Of a stretch of DNA of 64,000 nt, positions 44,061 through 52,267 are shown one piece after another. Within the stretch, counting starts at the first letter, position 1. Every line of letters starts with the position of its first letter. The notes beneath the pieces were generated by a model, which searched no databases, had not been told where the DNA came from, and saw only the letters and a program-made list of their open reading frames with translations. Origin of the DNA: an uncultured Eubacteriales bacterium (GTDB taxonomy: Bacteria; Bacillota; Clostridia; Oscillospirales; Oscillospiraceae); the NCBI GenBank assembly GCA_902475855.1, contig CABSBF010000004.1, positions 1 to 64,000 on the forward strand, given 5' to 3'. Made by a program: the position numbers and the translations under genes.

Positions 44061-45050
44061 TTATCGCGCGCAGATCCAGTGCTCCTGCGGAGTCGCCAGA
44101 AAGGCCTTCCATTCAGCGGCAAAATCAGGAAAGACCTCCGAAACCCGGCCCCGACCCGCAATCAGCGGGTCAATGCAGCGCTTTTTGGCAGGGATTATCC
44201 GGCGATCCTCCCGAACTGCCTCTGACTCCGCATAGAGCATCTCGTGCAGCGCTGTATAGCTCGTCCAGCTTTCTCGTAATTCCGGGTCTGCCTTGAGCTT
44301 TTCAATCAGCAGGGCTTCCGTTCCATAGAGATCCTGCGTCGTCAGAACTCCATTTTTCAAAGCACGCGCTACCAGCTCCGAAAGCCGCTGCATGGCGTAG
44401 CGATCCTCGTCCGACACATAGATTTTTGACATTTCCAGCGCGCCGCGTGCGAAATGACAGGCCGTCTCCGCATCGGAAAACGCCAGCTCCGGTGTGCCGT
44501 CCGGTGCGGAAGTTACAAGGATATCGTCATAGAAGCCTTGCAGCGTTTCGGCATCGCACAGGCCGTAATTCAGCAGATTTCCAATGCTGTACTCCAGACG
44601 ATCGGCAGACAGTCGCGGGCTGTCGTTGTCCGCGATGGGATAACGGTGATAATCCGTAACGGCCTCCGCCGGCACGCCATAGCGGTGCAGAAGCGCAGCG
44701 ATTCCGACGGAATCCCGGATCATTTTTTCCGTTCTCCCCTCCGTGTACTCCTGACGCAGATAGTCTCCGTGCAGAAAGTCGATCGTATGCGCAAAGGCAG
44801 GAGTGGAAATGTCATGAAACAGAGCGGCAATTGTCTGCTCCATACTCCCCGTAAAATTCCATACGATCCGTGCCGTTCCCACACTGTGCCGGTAGCGGGA
44901 ATAGGGCTGCAAATTCTGAAAGCGCGGAAAACTCGTGTACTCGCACCCGCAGTTCATCCCGATGTCCCTGAGGCGCCGCATCTCCGGCAGTTCACAGAAT
45001 TCCCGCAGCCAACCGGGGTCCGCGGTGCAATACTGAATTTCTTTTTTCAT
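44061..45050 (-). CDS. HD-domain phosphohydrolase
   Basis: 329 residues. The metal-binding HD residues appear in YRHSVGTARIVWNF (about 54-67) and ALFHDISTPAFAH (about 76-88), with the later DRLEYSIGN Asp. This pattern (H..HD..D) is that of metal-dependent phosphohydrolases, perhaps acting on nucleotides (dGTPase-like), but no substrate-specific motif is recognised. The ATG at 45050 has AAGGGGGG upstream and is preferred to an in-frame start at 45095, which lies inside the promoter. Divergent from the WYL regulator, with only about 107 bases between them. Confidence 0.8.
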   Translation of the reverse strand: MKKEIQYCTADPGWLREFCELPEMRRLRDIGMNCGCEYTSFPRFQNLQPYSRYRHSVGTARIVWNFTGSMEQTIAALFHDISTPAFAHTIDFLHGDYLRQEYTEGRTEKMIRDSVGIAALLHRYGVPAEAVTDYHRYPIADNDSPRLSADRLEYSIGNLLNYGLCDAETLQGFYDDILVTSAPDGTPELAFSDAETACHFARGALEMSKIYVSDEDRYAMQRLSELVARALKNGVLTTQDLYGTEALLIEKLKADPELRESWTSYTALHEMLYAESEAVREDRRIIPAKKRCIDPLIAGRGRVSEVFPDFAAEWKAFLATPQEHWICAR

Positions 45051-45073
45051 GCTGGAGCCCCCCTTTGTGGCAT

Positions 45074-45102
45074 AGCTTAGCACAAAAGGCCGCATCTTTC
45101 AA
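45074..45102 (-). promoter_or_regulatory. Sigma-A promoter of the HD gene
   Basis: On the minus strand TTGAAA (45102-45097), 17 bases, TAAGCT (45079-45074) with TGC extended -10. On the plus strand an extended -10 TGCTATACT (45130-45138) may serve the divergent regulator, but its -35 is poor. Confidence 0.6.
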
Positions 45103-45157
45103 CATTTGCTTCCCATTCTGCCGCCGCTGTGCTATACTGGACGGGGAGGCGATGAGA

Positions 45158-46153
45158 ATGGCAAAAAGCACTAATCAGAAGCAAAAGCTGCTCTATCTGG
45201 CCAAATTTTTTTATGAGGAAACGGACGAATCCCATGGTTTGACCATGTCGGAGCTGATCTCCCGTCTGAAAAATGTGGGCATCAGCGCCGACCGGAAGAC
45301 GATTTACCTTGATCTGGAAGAACTGCGGCAATTCGGGCTGGATATTCTCTCCTACCAGGAGGGAAAAACCACCCGCTATCACCTCGCCTCGCGGGAATTT
45401 GAACTGGCGGAGCTGAAGCTGCTGGTCGATTCCGTCCAATCCTCCCGGTTTATCACGGAGAAAAAATCACGCAGCCTGATCAAGAAGCTGGAAAGCCTCG
45501 TCAGCATCTATGACGCCAAACAGCTCCAGCGGCAGGTCTTGATTGCCGGGCGCGTCAAAACGATGAATGAAAGCATCTATTATAATGTGGATAAGCTCCA
45601 CTCGGCAATCTCGCAAAACGTACAGATCCGCTTCAAATATTTTCAGTGGAATGTAGACAAGCAGGAGGAATTCCGGCACGGAGGGGCGTGGTACTGCGTC
45701 AGCCCGTGGCACCTGCGCTGGGACGATGAAAACTACTATCTGATTGCCTATGATGCGGCAGCCGCCCAGTTTCGTCACTATCGCGTGGACAAGATGAAAA
45801 CCATCTGCCTCACGGATACGCCGCGCGAAGGTGAATCGCTTCTGAAAAGCACCGATCCGGCAGCCTACACGGAGCGGCTGTTCGGCATGTACGGCGGCAC
45901 GCCCGCACGTGTCACACTGGAGGGAGAAAACCGGATGGCTGGCATCGTGATCGACCGGTTTGGCAAGGATATTCCACTGCTGCGCAAGGATGACGCGCAT
46001 TTTTATGCCCATGTGGATGTCGCGGTCAGTCCGCAGTTCCTCGGCTGGATTGCCGGAATGGACGGTGCTCTGAAGGTCACTGCGCCGGAGGCCGTCGTTC
46101 AGAGCATGCGGGAGCTTGCGCAAAAGCTCTGTGCGCAATATTCCGCTCTGTAA
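45158..46153 (+). CDS. WYL-domain transcriptional regulator
   Basis: 331 residues. An N-terminal winged helix-turn-helix (about 1-65: TMSELISRLKNVGISADRKT, IYLDLEELRQFG) is followed by a WYL domain (about 140-215: IRFKYFQWNV, YCVSPWHLRWDDENYYLIAY, FRHYRVDKMKTI) and a C-terminal WCX-like extension. WYL proteins sense ligands, in some cases nucleic acid or nucleotides, and often sit beside stress or defence genes. Here the divergent neighbour is an HD phosphohydrolase. The ATG at 45158 has GGGGAGG nine bases upstream; an in-frame ATG at 45152 is too close to it. Targets unknown. Confidence 0.9.
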   Translation: MAKSTNQKQKLLYLAKFFYEETDESHGLTMSELISRLKNVGISADRKTIYLDLEELRQFGLDILSYQEGKTTRYHLASREFELAELKLLVDSVQSSRFITEKKSRSLIKKLESLVSIYDAKQLQRQVLIAGRVKTMNESIYYNVDKLHSAISQNVQIRFKYFQWNVDKQEEFRHGGAWYCVSPWHLRWDDENYYLIAYDAAAAQFRHYRVDKMKTICLTDTPREGESLLKSTDPAAYTERLFGMYGGTPARVTLEGENRMAGIVIDRFGKDIPLLRKDDAHFYAHVDVAVSPQFLGWIAGMDGALKVTAPEAVVQSMRELAQKLCAQYSAL

Positions 46154-46162
46154 ACCGAGGGA

Positions 46163-46200
46163 GTTTTTTCGAACACCTTTCCTGTTATACTGAAGTCAGA
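46163..46200 (+). promoter_or_regulatory. Extended -10 promoter of the HIRAN gene
   Basis: TATACT (46186-46191) preceded by TG one base away; the -35 (GTTTTT, 46163-46168) is poor. The start-region sequence TGAAGTCAGAA that follows is repeated after the -10 of the oleate hydratase gene (62628-62638). Confidence 0.5.
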
Positions 46201-46221
46201 ACAAAACAGGAGGGAATTCAA

Positions 46222-46551
46222 ATGGAAAAAATCTATTTCACGATTACCGGAACCCGCCACTACTTCGGCAGTGATTTTTTCAAGCCGAATCAGGAAATCC
46301 GGCTTGTCAAGGAACCTGACAACAAAGTGGACAGAGAGGCAATCAAGGCAGAGCTTCCCGGGCTCGGCACCGTCGGCTACGTAGCCAACAGCCCGCACAC
46401 CGTTCTGGGGGAAAGCTACAGCGCCGGCCGCCTCTACGACCGAATCGGGGATACCGCCAAGGCCTTCGTTGTGTACAACCTCGATCGCGGTGTGCTATGT
46501 TCTATGACCCGTGAAAAGACAATTCTGCGTAAAAAGCACGGATGCGGCTGA
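46222..46551 (+). CDS. Stand-alone HIRAN-domain protein
   Basis: 109 residues, one domain. YFTITGTRHYFGSDFFKPNQ leads to the HIRAN core IRLVKEPDNKVDREAIKAEL (27-46) and VGYVANSPHTV (51-61). HIRAN domains bind 3' ends of single-stranded DNA in helicases such as HLTF and also occur alone in bacteria. AGGAGGG lies six bases before the ATG. The 3' end runs into its own terminator, whose stem starts before the stop codon. Own promoter; the next gene is on the opposite strand and encodes a DNA repair methyltransferase. No helicase is nearby. Role in DNA repair is inference. Confidence 0.8.
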   Translation: MEKIYFTITGTRHYFGSDFFKPNQEIRLVKEPDNKVDREAIKAELPGLGTVGYVANSPHTVLGESYSAGRLYDRIGDTAKAFVVYNLDRGVLCSMTREKTILRKKHGCG

Positions 46552-46566
46552 GCCGCATCCGTGCTT
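46534..46566 (+). terminator. Terminator of the HIRAN gene
   Basis: A perfect 16-bp inverted repeat (AAGCACGGATGCGGCT / AGCCGCATCCGTGCTT) with one central base overlaps the stop codon. It can also serve the convergent ogt gene. Confidence 0.75.
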
Positions 46567-46585
46567 CAAATTATTCCGCCGGTGT

Positions 46586-47095
46586 TTACATCTGCGGAGC
46601 GCACAGGCACGCTTTTTCCATCTCCAGCAGTCGCTTTTTGCGTTCCATTCCTCCGGCGTACCCGGTCAGGCCGCCGTCGGCTCCAACGACGCGGTGGCAG
46701 GGAATAAGAATGGAAATCGGGTTGTGTCCCACCGCCCCGCCAACGGCCTGTGCCGCCATTCTTCCGTTTTCAGAAGCAAGTCGTCTTGCAATCTCACCGT
46801 AGGTCATCGTCCGGCCATAGGGAATCTGCAACAGAATGTCCCACACCTTCCGCCGGAAAATGGAACCGCTCGGGTGCAGCGGCGGGAAAGAATCCGGCAT
46901 CCTGCCGGAGAAATAGAGCTCCAGCCAATGTTTCGCCTGCGTGATCGCCACGTTCTCGCCCTCAAGCAGCTTCTCCGGAAGGCCGGCCGCAAAATACTTT
47001 TGTCCCTCAAACCAGAGGCCTGTCAAGCCGATTTCATCTGCGGCCAACAGAATGCCGCCCAAAGGCGAATCACAGTGCTGAATCCATACTCCCAT
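46586..47095 (-). CDS. ogt: Methylated-DNA--protein-cysteine methyltransferase
   Basis: 169 residues. Direct repair of O6-alkylguanine. The active-site motif PCHRV lies near 133-137 (ISILIPCHRVVGADGGLTGY), preceded by the DNA-binding helix block IPYGRTMTYGEIARRLA and AVGGAVGHNPI. An N-terminal ribonuclease-like domain is present, so length is normal. The ribosome site before the ATG at 47095 is weak, with no clear promoter between it and the tRNA-Leu terminator, so it may depend on read-through. Confidence 0.94.
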   Translation of the reverse strand: MGVWIQHCDSPLGGILLAADEIGLTGLWFEGQKYFAAGLPEKLLEGENVAITQAKHWLELYFSGRMPDSFPPLHPSGSIFRRKVWDILLQIPYGRTMTYGEIARRLASENGRMAAQAVGGAVGHNPISILIPCHRVVGADGGLTGYAGGMERKKRLLEMEKACLCAPQM

Positions 47096-47121
47096 TTTTT
47101 CTTCATCCCGCTCATATCAGA

Positions 47122-47149
47122 AAAAGCACTTGCCTGTGCAAGTGCTTTT
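47122..47149 (-). terminator. Terminator of tRNA-Leu
   Basis: AAAAGCACTTGC-CTGT-GCAAGTGCTTTT, perfect 12-bp stem with T-run, directly after the tRNA. A close relative (GGCACTTGC / GCAAGTGCC) follows tRNA-Arg at 59641. Confidence 0.85.
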
Positions 47150-47232
47150 GGTGCGCCTGAAGGGACTCGAACCCACACGCCGGAGGCACGAGAACCTAAA
47201 TCTCGCATGTCTACCAATTCCATCACAGGCGC
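47149..47232 (-). tRNA. tRNA-Leu (anticodon UAG)
   Basis: 84 bases on the minus strand. Acceptor GCGCCTG (47232-47226) pairs with CAGGCGC near the 3' end; the anticodon stem CGAGA/TCTCG holds the loop TTTAGGT, giving anticodon TAG (codon CUA). The longer variable arm (TGCCTCCGGCG region) fits a class II leucine tRNA, and GGTTCGAGTCC is the T-loop. The CCA end is encoded (47151-47149). Confidence 0.9.
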
Positions 47233-47246
47233 ATACCTTGGGTATA

Positions 47247-47275
47247 ATATTAGCATCCGTCCGAGCGGCTGTCAA
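47247..47275 (-). promoter_or_regulatory. Sigma-A promoter of tRNA-Leu
   Basis: On the minus strand TTGACA (47275-47270), 17 bases, TAATAT (47252-47247), about 15 bases before the tRNA 5' end. Confidence 0.7.
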
Positions 47276-47293
47276 GCCCGTGCAGGCGGCAGA

Positions 47294-47322
47294 TTGACAA
47301 AATCGCTGCAAAACACTATAAT
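47294..47322 (+). promoter_or_regulatory. Consensus sigma-A promoter of the FHA-FtsW/PBP operon
   Basis: TTGACA (47294-47299), 17 bases, TATAAT (47317-47322): a perfect match, divergent from the tRNA promoter about 20 bases away. Confidence 0.85.
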
Positions 47323-47365
47323 GTAGCTACAAAATAACAACCGAAGTAAAGCGGGAGGTGACACT

Positions 47366-49102
47366 GTGCAGCAGCTTTTTTCTGCAATTTATGACTATTT
47401 TCAGTCCGACGGCGCACAGTTGGCCGAGGTCTTCTGCACGCTCTGGCGCTACATCGCGCCGCTGCTGGGAGTTCTGATCCTTTGGCGCTGTGCCGCGCCC
47501 CTGCTGAAATTCCGCCGCGAGCCGGAAACATGGGCATGGCTCGTCATGCCGGACGGCAACCAGCTTCCCATCACCCACTGGGAAAACATCATCGGCCGCG
47601 GCCGCGGCTGCGACATTGTGGTGGACTTCCCTACCGTTTCACGCAACCATGCCGTTCTGACGCGTTTTGATGACGGGAGCTGGTCTGTTACCGACATCGG
47701 TTCGCGGGGTGCCGTCATGGTCAATGGCGAGCAGACAGCGCTCAGCGCTGTCCAGTACGGCGACCGCATCAATCTTGGCGGTGTTGAAATGATCCTCACC
47801 CCCGTCACGCAGGAAGAACTGGAGGAGCAGCTCGCCACGCGCACCAAGCCCCAGAACATGGGCTCACCTGCATTGACGCTCTTTTTGCTGATGCTCTTTC
47901 AGCTTTTCACGTCTGTTCAGTTCGTAACGCATTTGCAGCCCGAGGCCATGTCCTCGGCCGTTCTGGGCTTTACTGCACTGATTGCCGTGGAGTGGCTGCT
48001 GTTTTTCGCGCTGAAGCTGGCGCGCCGCAGCGGCTATGAGGTGGAAACACTCGCGTTCTTCCTTTCTACCATCGGCTTTGCGGTCATCGCCTCAGACGAT
48101 GCGTCAAAGATCGGCAAGCAGCTCATCTGTCTGGTCGGCGGCGTTATTATTTATCTGATCATCGGCTGGTCTCTGCGCGATCTGGCGCGTGCAAAGCGCT
48201 TCCGCTATCTTGCCGCCGTCGGCGGGTTGCTTCTGCTGGCGGTCAACCTTGTGTTCGGCACGGAAATCTATGGTGCGAAGAACTGGATCAAGATTGGCAG
48301 TTTTTCCTTTCAGCCCTCGGAGCTGGTCAAGCTGTGCTTCATCTATGTCGGTGCTTCGACAATGGACCGCATCGTCACCAAGCGCAATCTGATTCTCTTC
48401 ATCGCCTATTCCGCCGCAATCTGCGGCTGCCTGGCATTGATGAACGACTTCGGCACGGCGCTGATCTTCTTCGTTGCCTTCCTTGTGATCGCGTTCCTGC
48501 GCTCCGGCAGCTTTGCAACCATTGCGCTGGCCTGCGCTGCGACCGGCTTTGCGGGCGTTCTGGCCGTACGCTTCCGGCCTCACATTCTTCGGCGTTTTGC
48601 CACATGGGGACATGCATGGGATTATGCGCTCTCCTCCGGCTATCAGCAGACACGCGCAATGATGTGCATCGCCTCCGGCGGGCTTCTTGGCCTCGGTGCC
48701 GGCAACGGTTGGCTCAAATATGTCGCCGCTTCCGACACGGACCTTGTGTTCGGCTTTGTCTGCGAGGAATGGGGATTGATTCTCGGCATCGTCATGGTCG
48801 CCGCCATTGTCATTCTGGGCATATTCGTTGTACGCTCTGCCAGAGTCGGACGCAGCAGCTTCTACACGATCGCCGCCTGTGCGGCCGTTTCCATTCTGAT
48901 GATCCAAACCATTCTGAATGTGTTCGGTACCATGGATCTGCTTCCGCTGACCGGCGTGACCTTCCCCTTTGTTTCCAACGGCGGCTCCAGTATGCTCTCG
49001 TCCTGGGGGCTGATTGCCTTTATCAAGGCGGCGGATACACGTCAAAATGCCAGCTTCGCCGTCCGGATGGTCAAGGCAGAGGAGGTGCAGCCATATGAAT
49101 AA
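47366..49102 (+). CDS. FtsW/RodA-family peptidoglycan polymerase with N-terminal FHA domain
   Basis: 578 residues. A membrane helix near 26-42, then an FHA domain at about 57-145 (IIGRGRGCDIVVDFPTVSRN with Gly 77, Arg 78, Ser 92; N-G at 120-121), then a SEDS domain from about 165 with roughly ten helices. SEDS signatures: GAKNWIKIGSFSFQPSELVK, LMNDFGTALIFF, SSGYQQTRAMMCIASGGLLG, LVFGFVCEEWG and TGVTFPFVSNGGSSML. SEDS proteins polymerise glycan strands with a class B PBP; FHA domains bind phosphothreonine, suggesting Ser/Thr-kinase control. The start is a GTG with GGGAGG seven bases upstream. It overlaps the PBP gene by eight bases. An FHA protein separate from FtsW/RodA is usual; the fusion is known in some Clostridia and Actinobacteria, I believe. 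Confidence 0.93.
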   Translation: MQQLFSAIYDYFQSDGAQLAEVFCTLWRYIAPLLGVLILWRCAAPLLKFRREPETWAWLVMPDGNQLPITHWENIIGRGRGCDIVVDFPTVSRNHAVLTRFDDGSWSVTDIGSRGAVMVNGEQTALSAVQYGDRINLGGVEMILTPVTQEELEEQLATRTKPQNMGSPALTLFLLMLFQLFTSVQFVTHLQPEAMSSAVLGFTALIAVEWLLFFALKLARRSGYEVETLAFFLSTIGFAVIASDDASKIGKQLICLVGGVIIYLIIGWSLRDLARAKRFRYLAAVGGLLLLAVNLVFGTEIYGAKNWIKIGSFSFQPSELVKLCFIYVGASTMDRIVTKRNLILFIAYSAAICGCLALMNDFGTALIFFVAFLVIAFLRSGSFATIALACAATGFAGVLAVRFRPHILRRFATWGHAWDYALSSGYQQTRAMMCIASGGLLGLGAGNGWLKYVAASDTDLVFGFVCEEWGLILGIVMVAAIVILGIFVVRSARVGRSSFYTIAACAAVSILMIQTILNVFGTMDLLPLTGVTFPFVSNGGSSMLSSWGLIAFIKAADTRQNASFAVRMVKAEEVQPYE

Positions 49103-50465
49103 GATTGCAAAACGCACCTGGTTTGCGCTGGCGCTGGCCGGAGTGCTCCTGCTGGGGCTTCTGATGATCATTGTGCGCTATCTGCTTGATTCTCCGGATT
49201 GGGTAACTTTTCAGAACAGCCCGCATGTCTACACTGACGGCGTGATGAACAGCGGCCGCATCGTCGATCGTTCCGGTACGTTGCTTCTCGACGCAACGAA
49301 TGGCAAGACTTATGCCGAAAGCGGCACTTTGCGCCGCGCGATGCTCCATCTTCTGGGCGACCGTGAGGGCAACATTCCCGCTTTTCTGCTGGCGCAGTAC
49401 GGCGACGAACTGATAGGCTTTGACCGCTTCAATGGCACCTACTCCACCGGAGACCGGGAGGGACGCATGGAGCTCACGCTCAGCGCCGAGGCTCAGAAAG
49501 CCGCCTTAAATGCCCTGGACGGCCGCAAGGGAACGGTCGGAGTGTATAATTACAAAACAGGTGAAATTCTTTGCATGGTGTCCTCCCCTACCTTTGACCC
49601 GGATGATGTTCCGGATGTAGCAGGCAACCCGGACACCTATGATGGAGTTTATGTAAACCGTTTTCTCTACGGGAATTACACGCCCGGCTCTATCTTTAAG
49701 CTGGTAACGGCTGCCGCCGCGCTGGAGCGCATTCCTGACATTGAGCAGCGCAGCTTCTTCTGCGAAGGAAGCGCGCAAGTCGGCGCGGAAACCGTGATCT
49801 GCAACGGGGTACACGGCGAGCAGAATTTCCAGGATGCGCTTGCAAATTCCTGCAACGTTGCTTTTGCGGAAATCGCTGCCGAACTCGGCCCGGATACACT
49901 GACCACATATGTCCGAAAGGCCGGAATTTTCTCCCGGCTTTCCTTTGACGGCACGAAGACCGCCGCAGGCAGCTTTGACCTTACCGGCGCAACAACCTAT
50001 GAAGCAGCCTGGGCCGGCGTCGGCCAGTATACCGACCAGATCAATCCATGCCAGTATATGACCTACATGGGAGCGATCGCAAACGGCGGGCAGGCCGCAA
50101 GTCCTTATCTGGTACAAAAAGTATACTTTGGAGATTCCAGAAAATACAGTGCCTCCACTTCCCTGTGTGACCGCGCAGTTGACAGAGATACCGCCGACCG
50201 GCTTGCTGAGGTGATGCACTACACAGTGCAGAACGTCTATGGCGACTGGTATTTCAGCGGTCTGTACGCCGGTGCAAAGTCCGGCACGGCCGAGGTCGGC
50301 AACGGGGAGCCCGCAAATGCCCTCTTTTCCGGCTTTGTACAGGATGATGACTACCCTCTGGCCTTCATCGTCATCGTGGAAAAAGGCGGCGGCGGCGCCT
50401 CCACCTGCGTGCCGATCATCAGTCAGGTGCTCGATGCCTGCATCACCTCCATGAATATGGATTGA
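49095..50465 (+). CDS. Class B penicillin-binding protein (PbpA/PBP2-like)
   Basis: 456 residues. One N-terminal helix (about 7-30), a short dimerisation region, and a transpeptidase domain with Ser 199 in the SIFK motif (GSIFKL), SCN at 252-254 and KSGTAE at 395-400. It lacks a long N-terminal pedestal, like the PbpA proteins that pair with RodA-type partners. The gene overlaps the FHA-FtsW gene, giving a SEDS-PBP pair for wall elongation or division. The ATG at 49095 with GGAGG nine bases upstream is preferred to any start within the preceding gene. Confidence 0.93.
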   Translation: MNKIAKRTWFALALAGVLLLGLLMIIVRYLLDSPDWVTFQNSPHVYTDGVMNSGRIVDRSGTLLLDATNGKTYAESGTLRRAMLHLLGDREGNIPAFLLAQYGDELIGFDRFNGTYSTGDREGRMELTLSAEAQKAALNALDGRKGTVGVYNYKTGEILCMVSSPTFDPDDVPDVAGNPDTYDGVYVNRFLYGNYTPGSIFKLVTAAAALERIPDIEQRSFFCEGSAQVGAETVICNGVHGEQNFQDALANSCNVAFAEIAAELGPDTLTTYVRKAGIFSRLSFDGTKTAAGSFDLTGATTYEAAWAGVGQYTDQINPCQYMTYMGAIANGGQAASPYLVQKVYFGDSRKYSASTSLCDRAVDRDTADRLAEVMHYTVQNVYGDWYFSGLYAGAKSGTAEVGNGEPANALFSGFVQDDDYPLAFIVIVEKGGGGASTCVPIISQVLDACITSMNMD

Positions 50466-50492
50466 TCCTGCCGGGGTGCCAGACAGTCCGAG

Positions 50493-50533
50493 CCGGGGTG
50501 CGGATTCCTATAAGGAATCCGCACCCCGGTTTT
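50493..50533 (+). terminator. Terminator of the SEDS-PBP operon
   Basis: CCGGGGTGCGGATTCC-TATAA-GGAATCCGCACCCCGG followed by TTTT; perfect 16-bp stem. Confidence 0.85.
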
Positions 50534-50610
50534 CACATTCCGCAAGAGACGGCATACAATGTTGTGAAAGCACTTTTCTGCTTTTCATACTCTTAACAGG
50601 AGGTTATCTT

Positions 50611-51426
50611 ATGGCCGACAAAAGCACCGAGCCGGCCGTCTGCGGGGAGCCCCGCTCGGCCTGTATCCATACGAATCAGATCGTAGACTCCTGTCTTGAC
50701 AAGGATTGCGTGGACGATCTGCGCGTCTATCTCACCACCGAATCCCAAGCCGTTCTGAACCGCTCCACCGGTGCAAAGACCCGCTGCGCGGAACTTCTGT
50801 TCGCGGATGTGGACGTGGATGCCCTGCGCTATAAGCGCGGCAGCTATTCCGTTGACATTACATTTTATTACCGCATCCTTGGCGATGCCATTCTGGGCGG
50901 CACACGTCCGACGACCATCACCGGCCTTGCCATCTTCTCCAAGCGTGTCGTGCTTTATGGCGGCTGCGGTAAAGCCAAGAGCTTCCGCAGTACCGACGCC
51001 ATTCCCGGCGCCGATGACATGCTTCACAGTGACCTCCCTGTGGCAATCGTCGATGTGCTTGACCCGATGATTCTGGCCGGAAAGGTACGTGAGGTCTGCG
51101 ACTGCCGCCGCTGCGAAACGGAGTTGACTGACATTCCCGCTTCCATCAAGGACTGTTTTGGAGAGGAACTGGTCCTGACCGGCGAATCCAAACGACTCTA
51201 CGTCACGATCGGGCAGTTTTCCACCGTTCGTCTGGAGCGCGACACACAACTCTCCATTCCCATTTTGGAATACTGTATGCCGAAGCGCGAATGCTGTGAT
51301 GAAGAGTGCTGCGAAGAGGATCCCTGTGAGCTCTTCAGCCGCATTGAGTTCCCCGTCCGTGCCTTTTTCCCGGATGGTTCATCCTGCGGCTGTCAGGAAA
51401 ACGGCATCTGTCCCTGCGGAAGCTGA
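50611..51426 (+). CDS. Cys-rich protein of unknown function
   Basis: 271 residues, no signal peptide or membrane helix. About 20 Cys, scattered in the N-terminal part (AVCGEPRSACIHTNQIVDSC) and central region (VREVCDCRRCETEL), and dense near the end (PKRECCDEECCEEDPCELF, then SCGCQENGICPCGS). In between is a beta-rich domain (SYSVDITFYYRILGDAILGG, VVLYGGCGKAKSFRS). Such a Cys pattern could bind metal or cross-link, as in spore-coat-like proteins, but I know no family for it. AGGAGG sits six bases before the ATG. It stands alone between two terminators. Confidence 0.75.
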   Translation: MADKSTEPAVCGEPRSACIHTNQIVDSCLDKDCVDDLRVYLTTESQAVLNRSTGAKTRCAELLFADVDVDALRYKRGSYSVDITFYYRILGDAILGGTRPTTITGLAIFSKRVVLYGGCGKAKSFRSTDAIPGADDMLHSDLPVAIVDVLDPMILAGKVREVCDCRRCETELTDIPASIKDCFGEELVLTGESKRLYVTIGQFSTVRLERDTQLSIPILEYCMPKRECCDEECCEEDPCELFSRIEFPVRAFFPDGSSCGCQENGICPCGS

Positions 51427-51431
51427 TGCAA

Positions 51432-51468
51432 AAAACTTCCTCTGTTCCGATGGAACAGAGGAAGTTTT
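51432..51468. terminator. Bidirectional terminator
   Basis: AAAACTTCCTCTGTTCC-GAT-GGAACAGAGGAAGTTTT, perfect 17-bp stem with T-runs both ways, between the Cys-rich gene and mscS. Confidence 0.85.
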
Positions 51469-51469
51469 C

Positions 51470-52267
51470 TTATTTTTCCACACGCACTTCAAGCTGCGGG
51501 AATGGAATGGTAATTCCCTGCGCATCAAATTCGCGGCGAATTTCCTCGTTGAGCGCAAATTTTGTCGCAACGAAGTTTTCGCTTTTTACCCAAAGCTGCA
51601 AATAATACTGTACGCTGCTGTCCTGAAACTCACTGAGATAGACAACCGGCTCCGTGCCTTCCAGGTATTCCATACGCGACGCTGCCGTGAGAATCGCATT
51701 TTTGACTTTCTCGGTTGCATCCGCATAGGAGGCCGTCATATAAAGATCAATGCGGCGCTTTCCCTCGACGGAATAGTTGCAGATACGCGCGGAAGCCGCG
51801 TCACTGTTGGGGATGTAGATACGCTTTCCGTCCGGTGTGGCAATCTTGGTGTAGGACATGGTGATCTCCTCCACCGTGCCGGCATCACTGCCGATCTCGA
51901 TGTAATCGCCTACATGGAACGGGTGCGTTGCCAGCAGCGAGATGCTGCCAACCACATTGGAAAGCGCATTCTGCACCGCCAGTGAAATTGCCAACGAGAT
52001 CACACTGACCAACGCAACAAGAGAGCTTACGTCAATGCCCAGCGAGCTCGCCGCAATCAGCACCAGCAGCGAATACAACAGCACCCGCATCACCGTGCGG
52101 ATAAAGCCGAACATCGTCCGGTCGAGCTTGGATCGGGTGAGGCCACGGTCAAACAGCTTCAGAAGCAGCCTGACCAGAATGATGCCAACAACCAGGATCA
52201 GAATTGCCGGAACCAGCTTTTGCAGCGTCAAAGACGCGAAAAAGGTCTTGATTTCCTGCCAGTTCAT
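51470..52267 (-). CDS. mscS: Small-conductance mechanosensitive channel MscS
   Basis: 265 residues, normal for MscS. Three helices near the N-terminus: LTLQKLVPAILILVVGIILV; VMRVLLYSLLVLIAASSLGI; and the pore helix ISLAISLAVQNALSNVVGSI with Gly/Ala packing. A beta domain (HPFHVGDYIEIGSDAGTVEE, TPDGKRIYIPNS) and an alpha-beta C-terminus follow. Releases solutes on osmotic downshock. It overlaps the ftsH stop by four bases and should be expressed with it. Confidence 0.93.
   Translation of the reverse strand: MNWQEIKTFFASLTLQKLVPAILILVVGIILVRLLLKLFDRGLTRSKLDRTMFGFIRTVMRVLLYSLLVLIAASSLGIDVSSLVALVSVISLAISLAVQNALSNVVGSISLLATHPFHVGDYIEIGSDAGTVEEITMSYTKIATPDGKRIYIPNSDAASARICNYSVEGKRRIDLYMTASYADATEKVKNAILTAASRMEYLEGTEPVVYLSEFQDSSVQYYLQLWVKSENFVATKFALNEEIRREFDAQGITIPFPQLEVRVEK

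Noticed and set aside
47023..47256. Open frame over tRNA-Leu
   Set aside because: It reads through the tRNA; the RNA gene is the better explanation.
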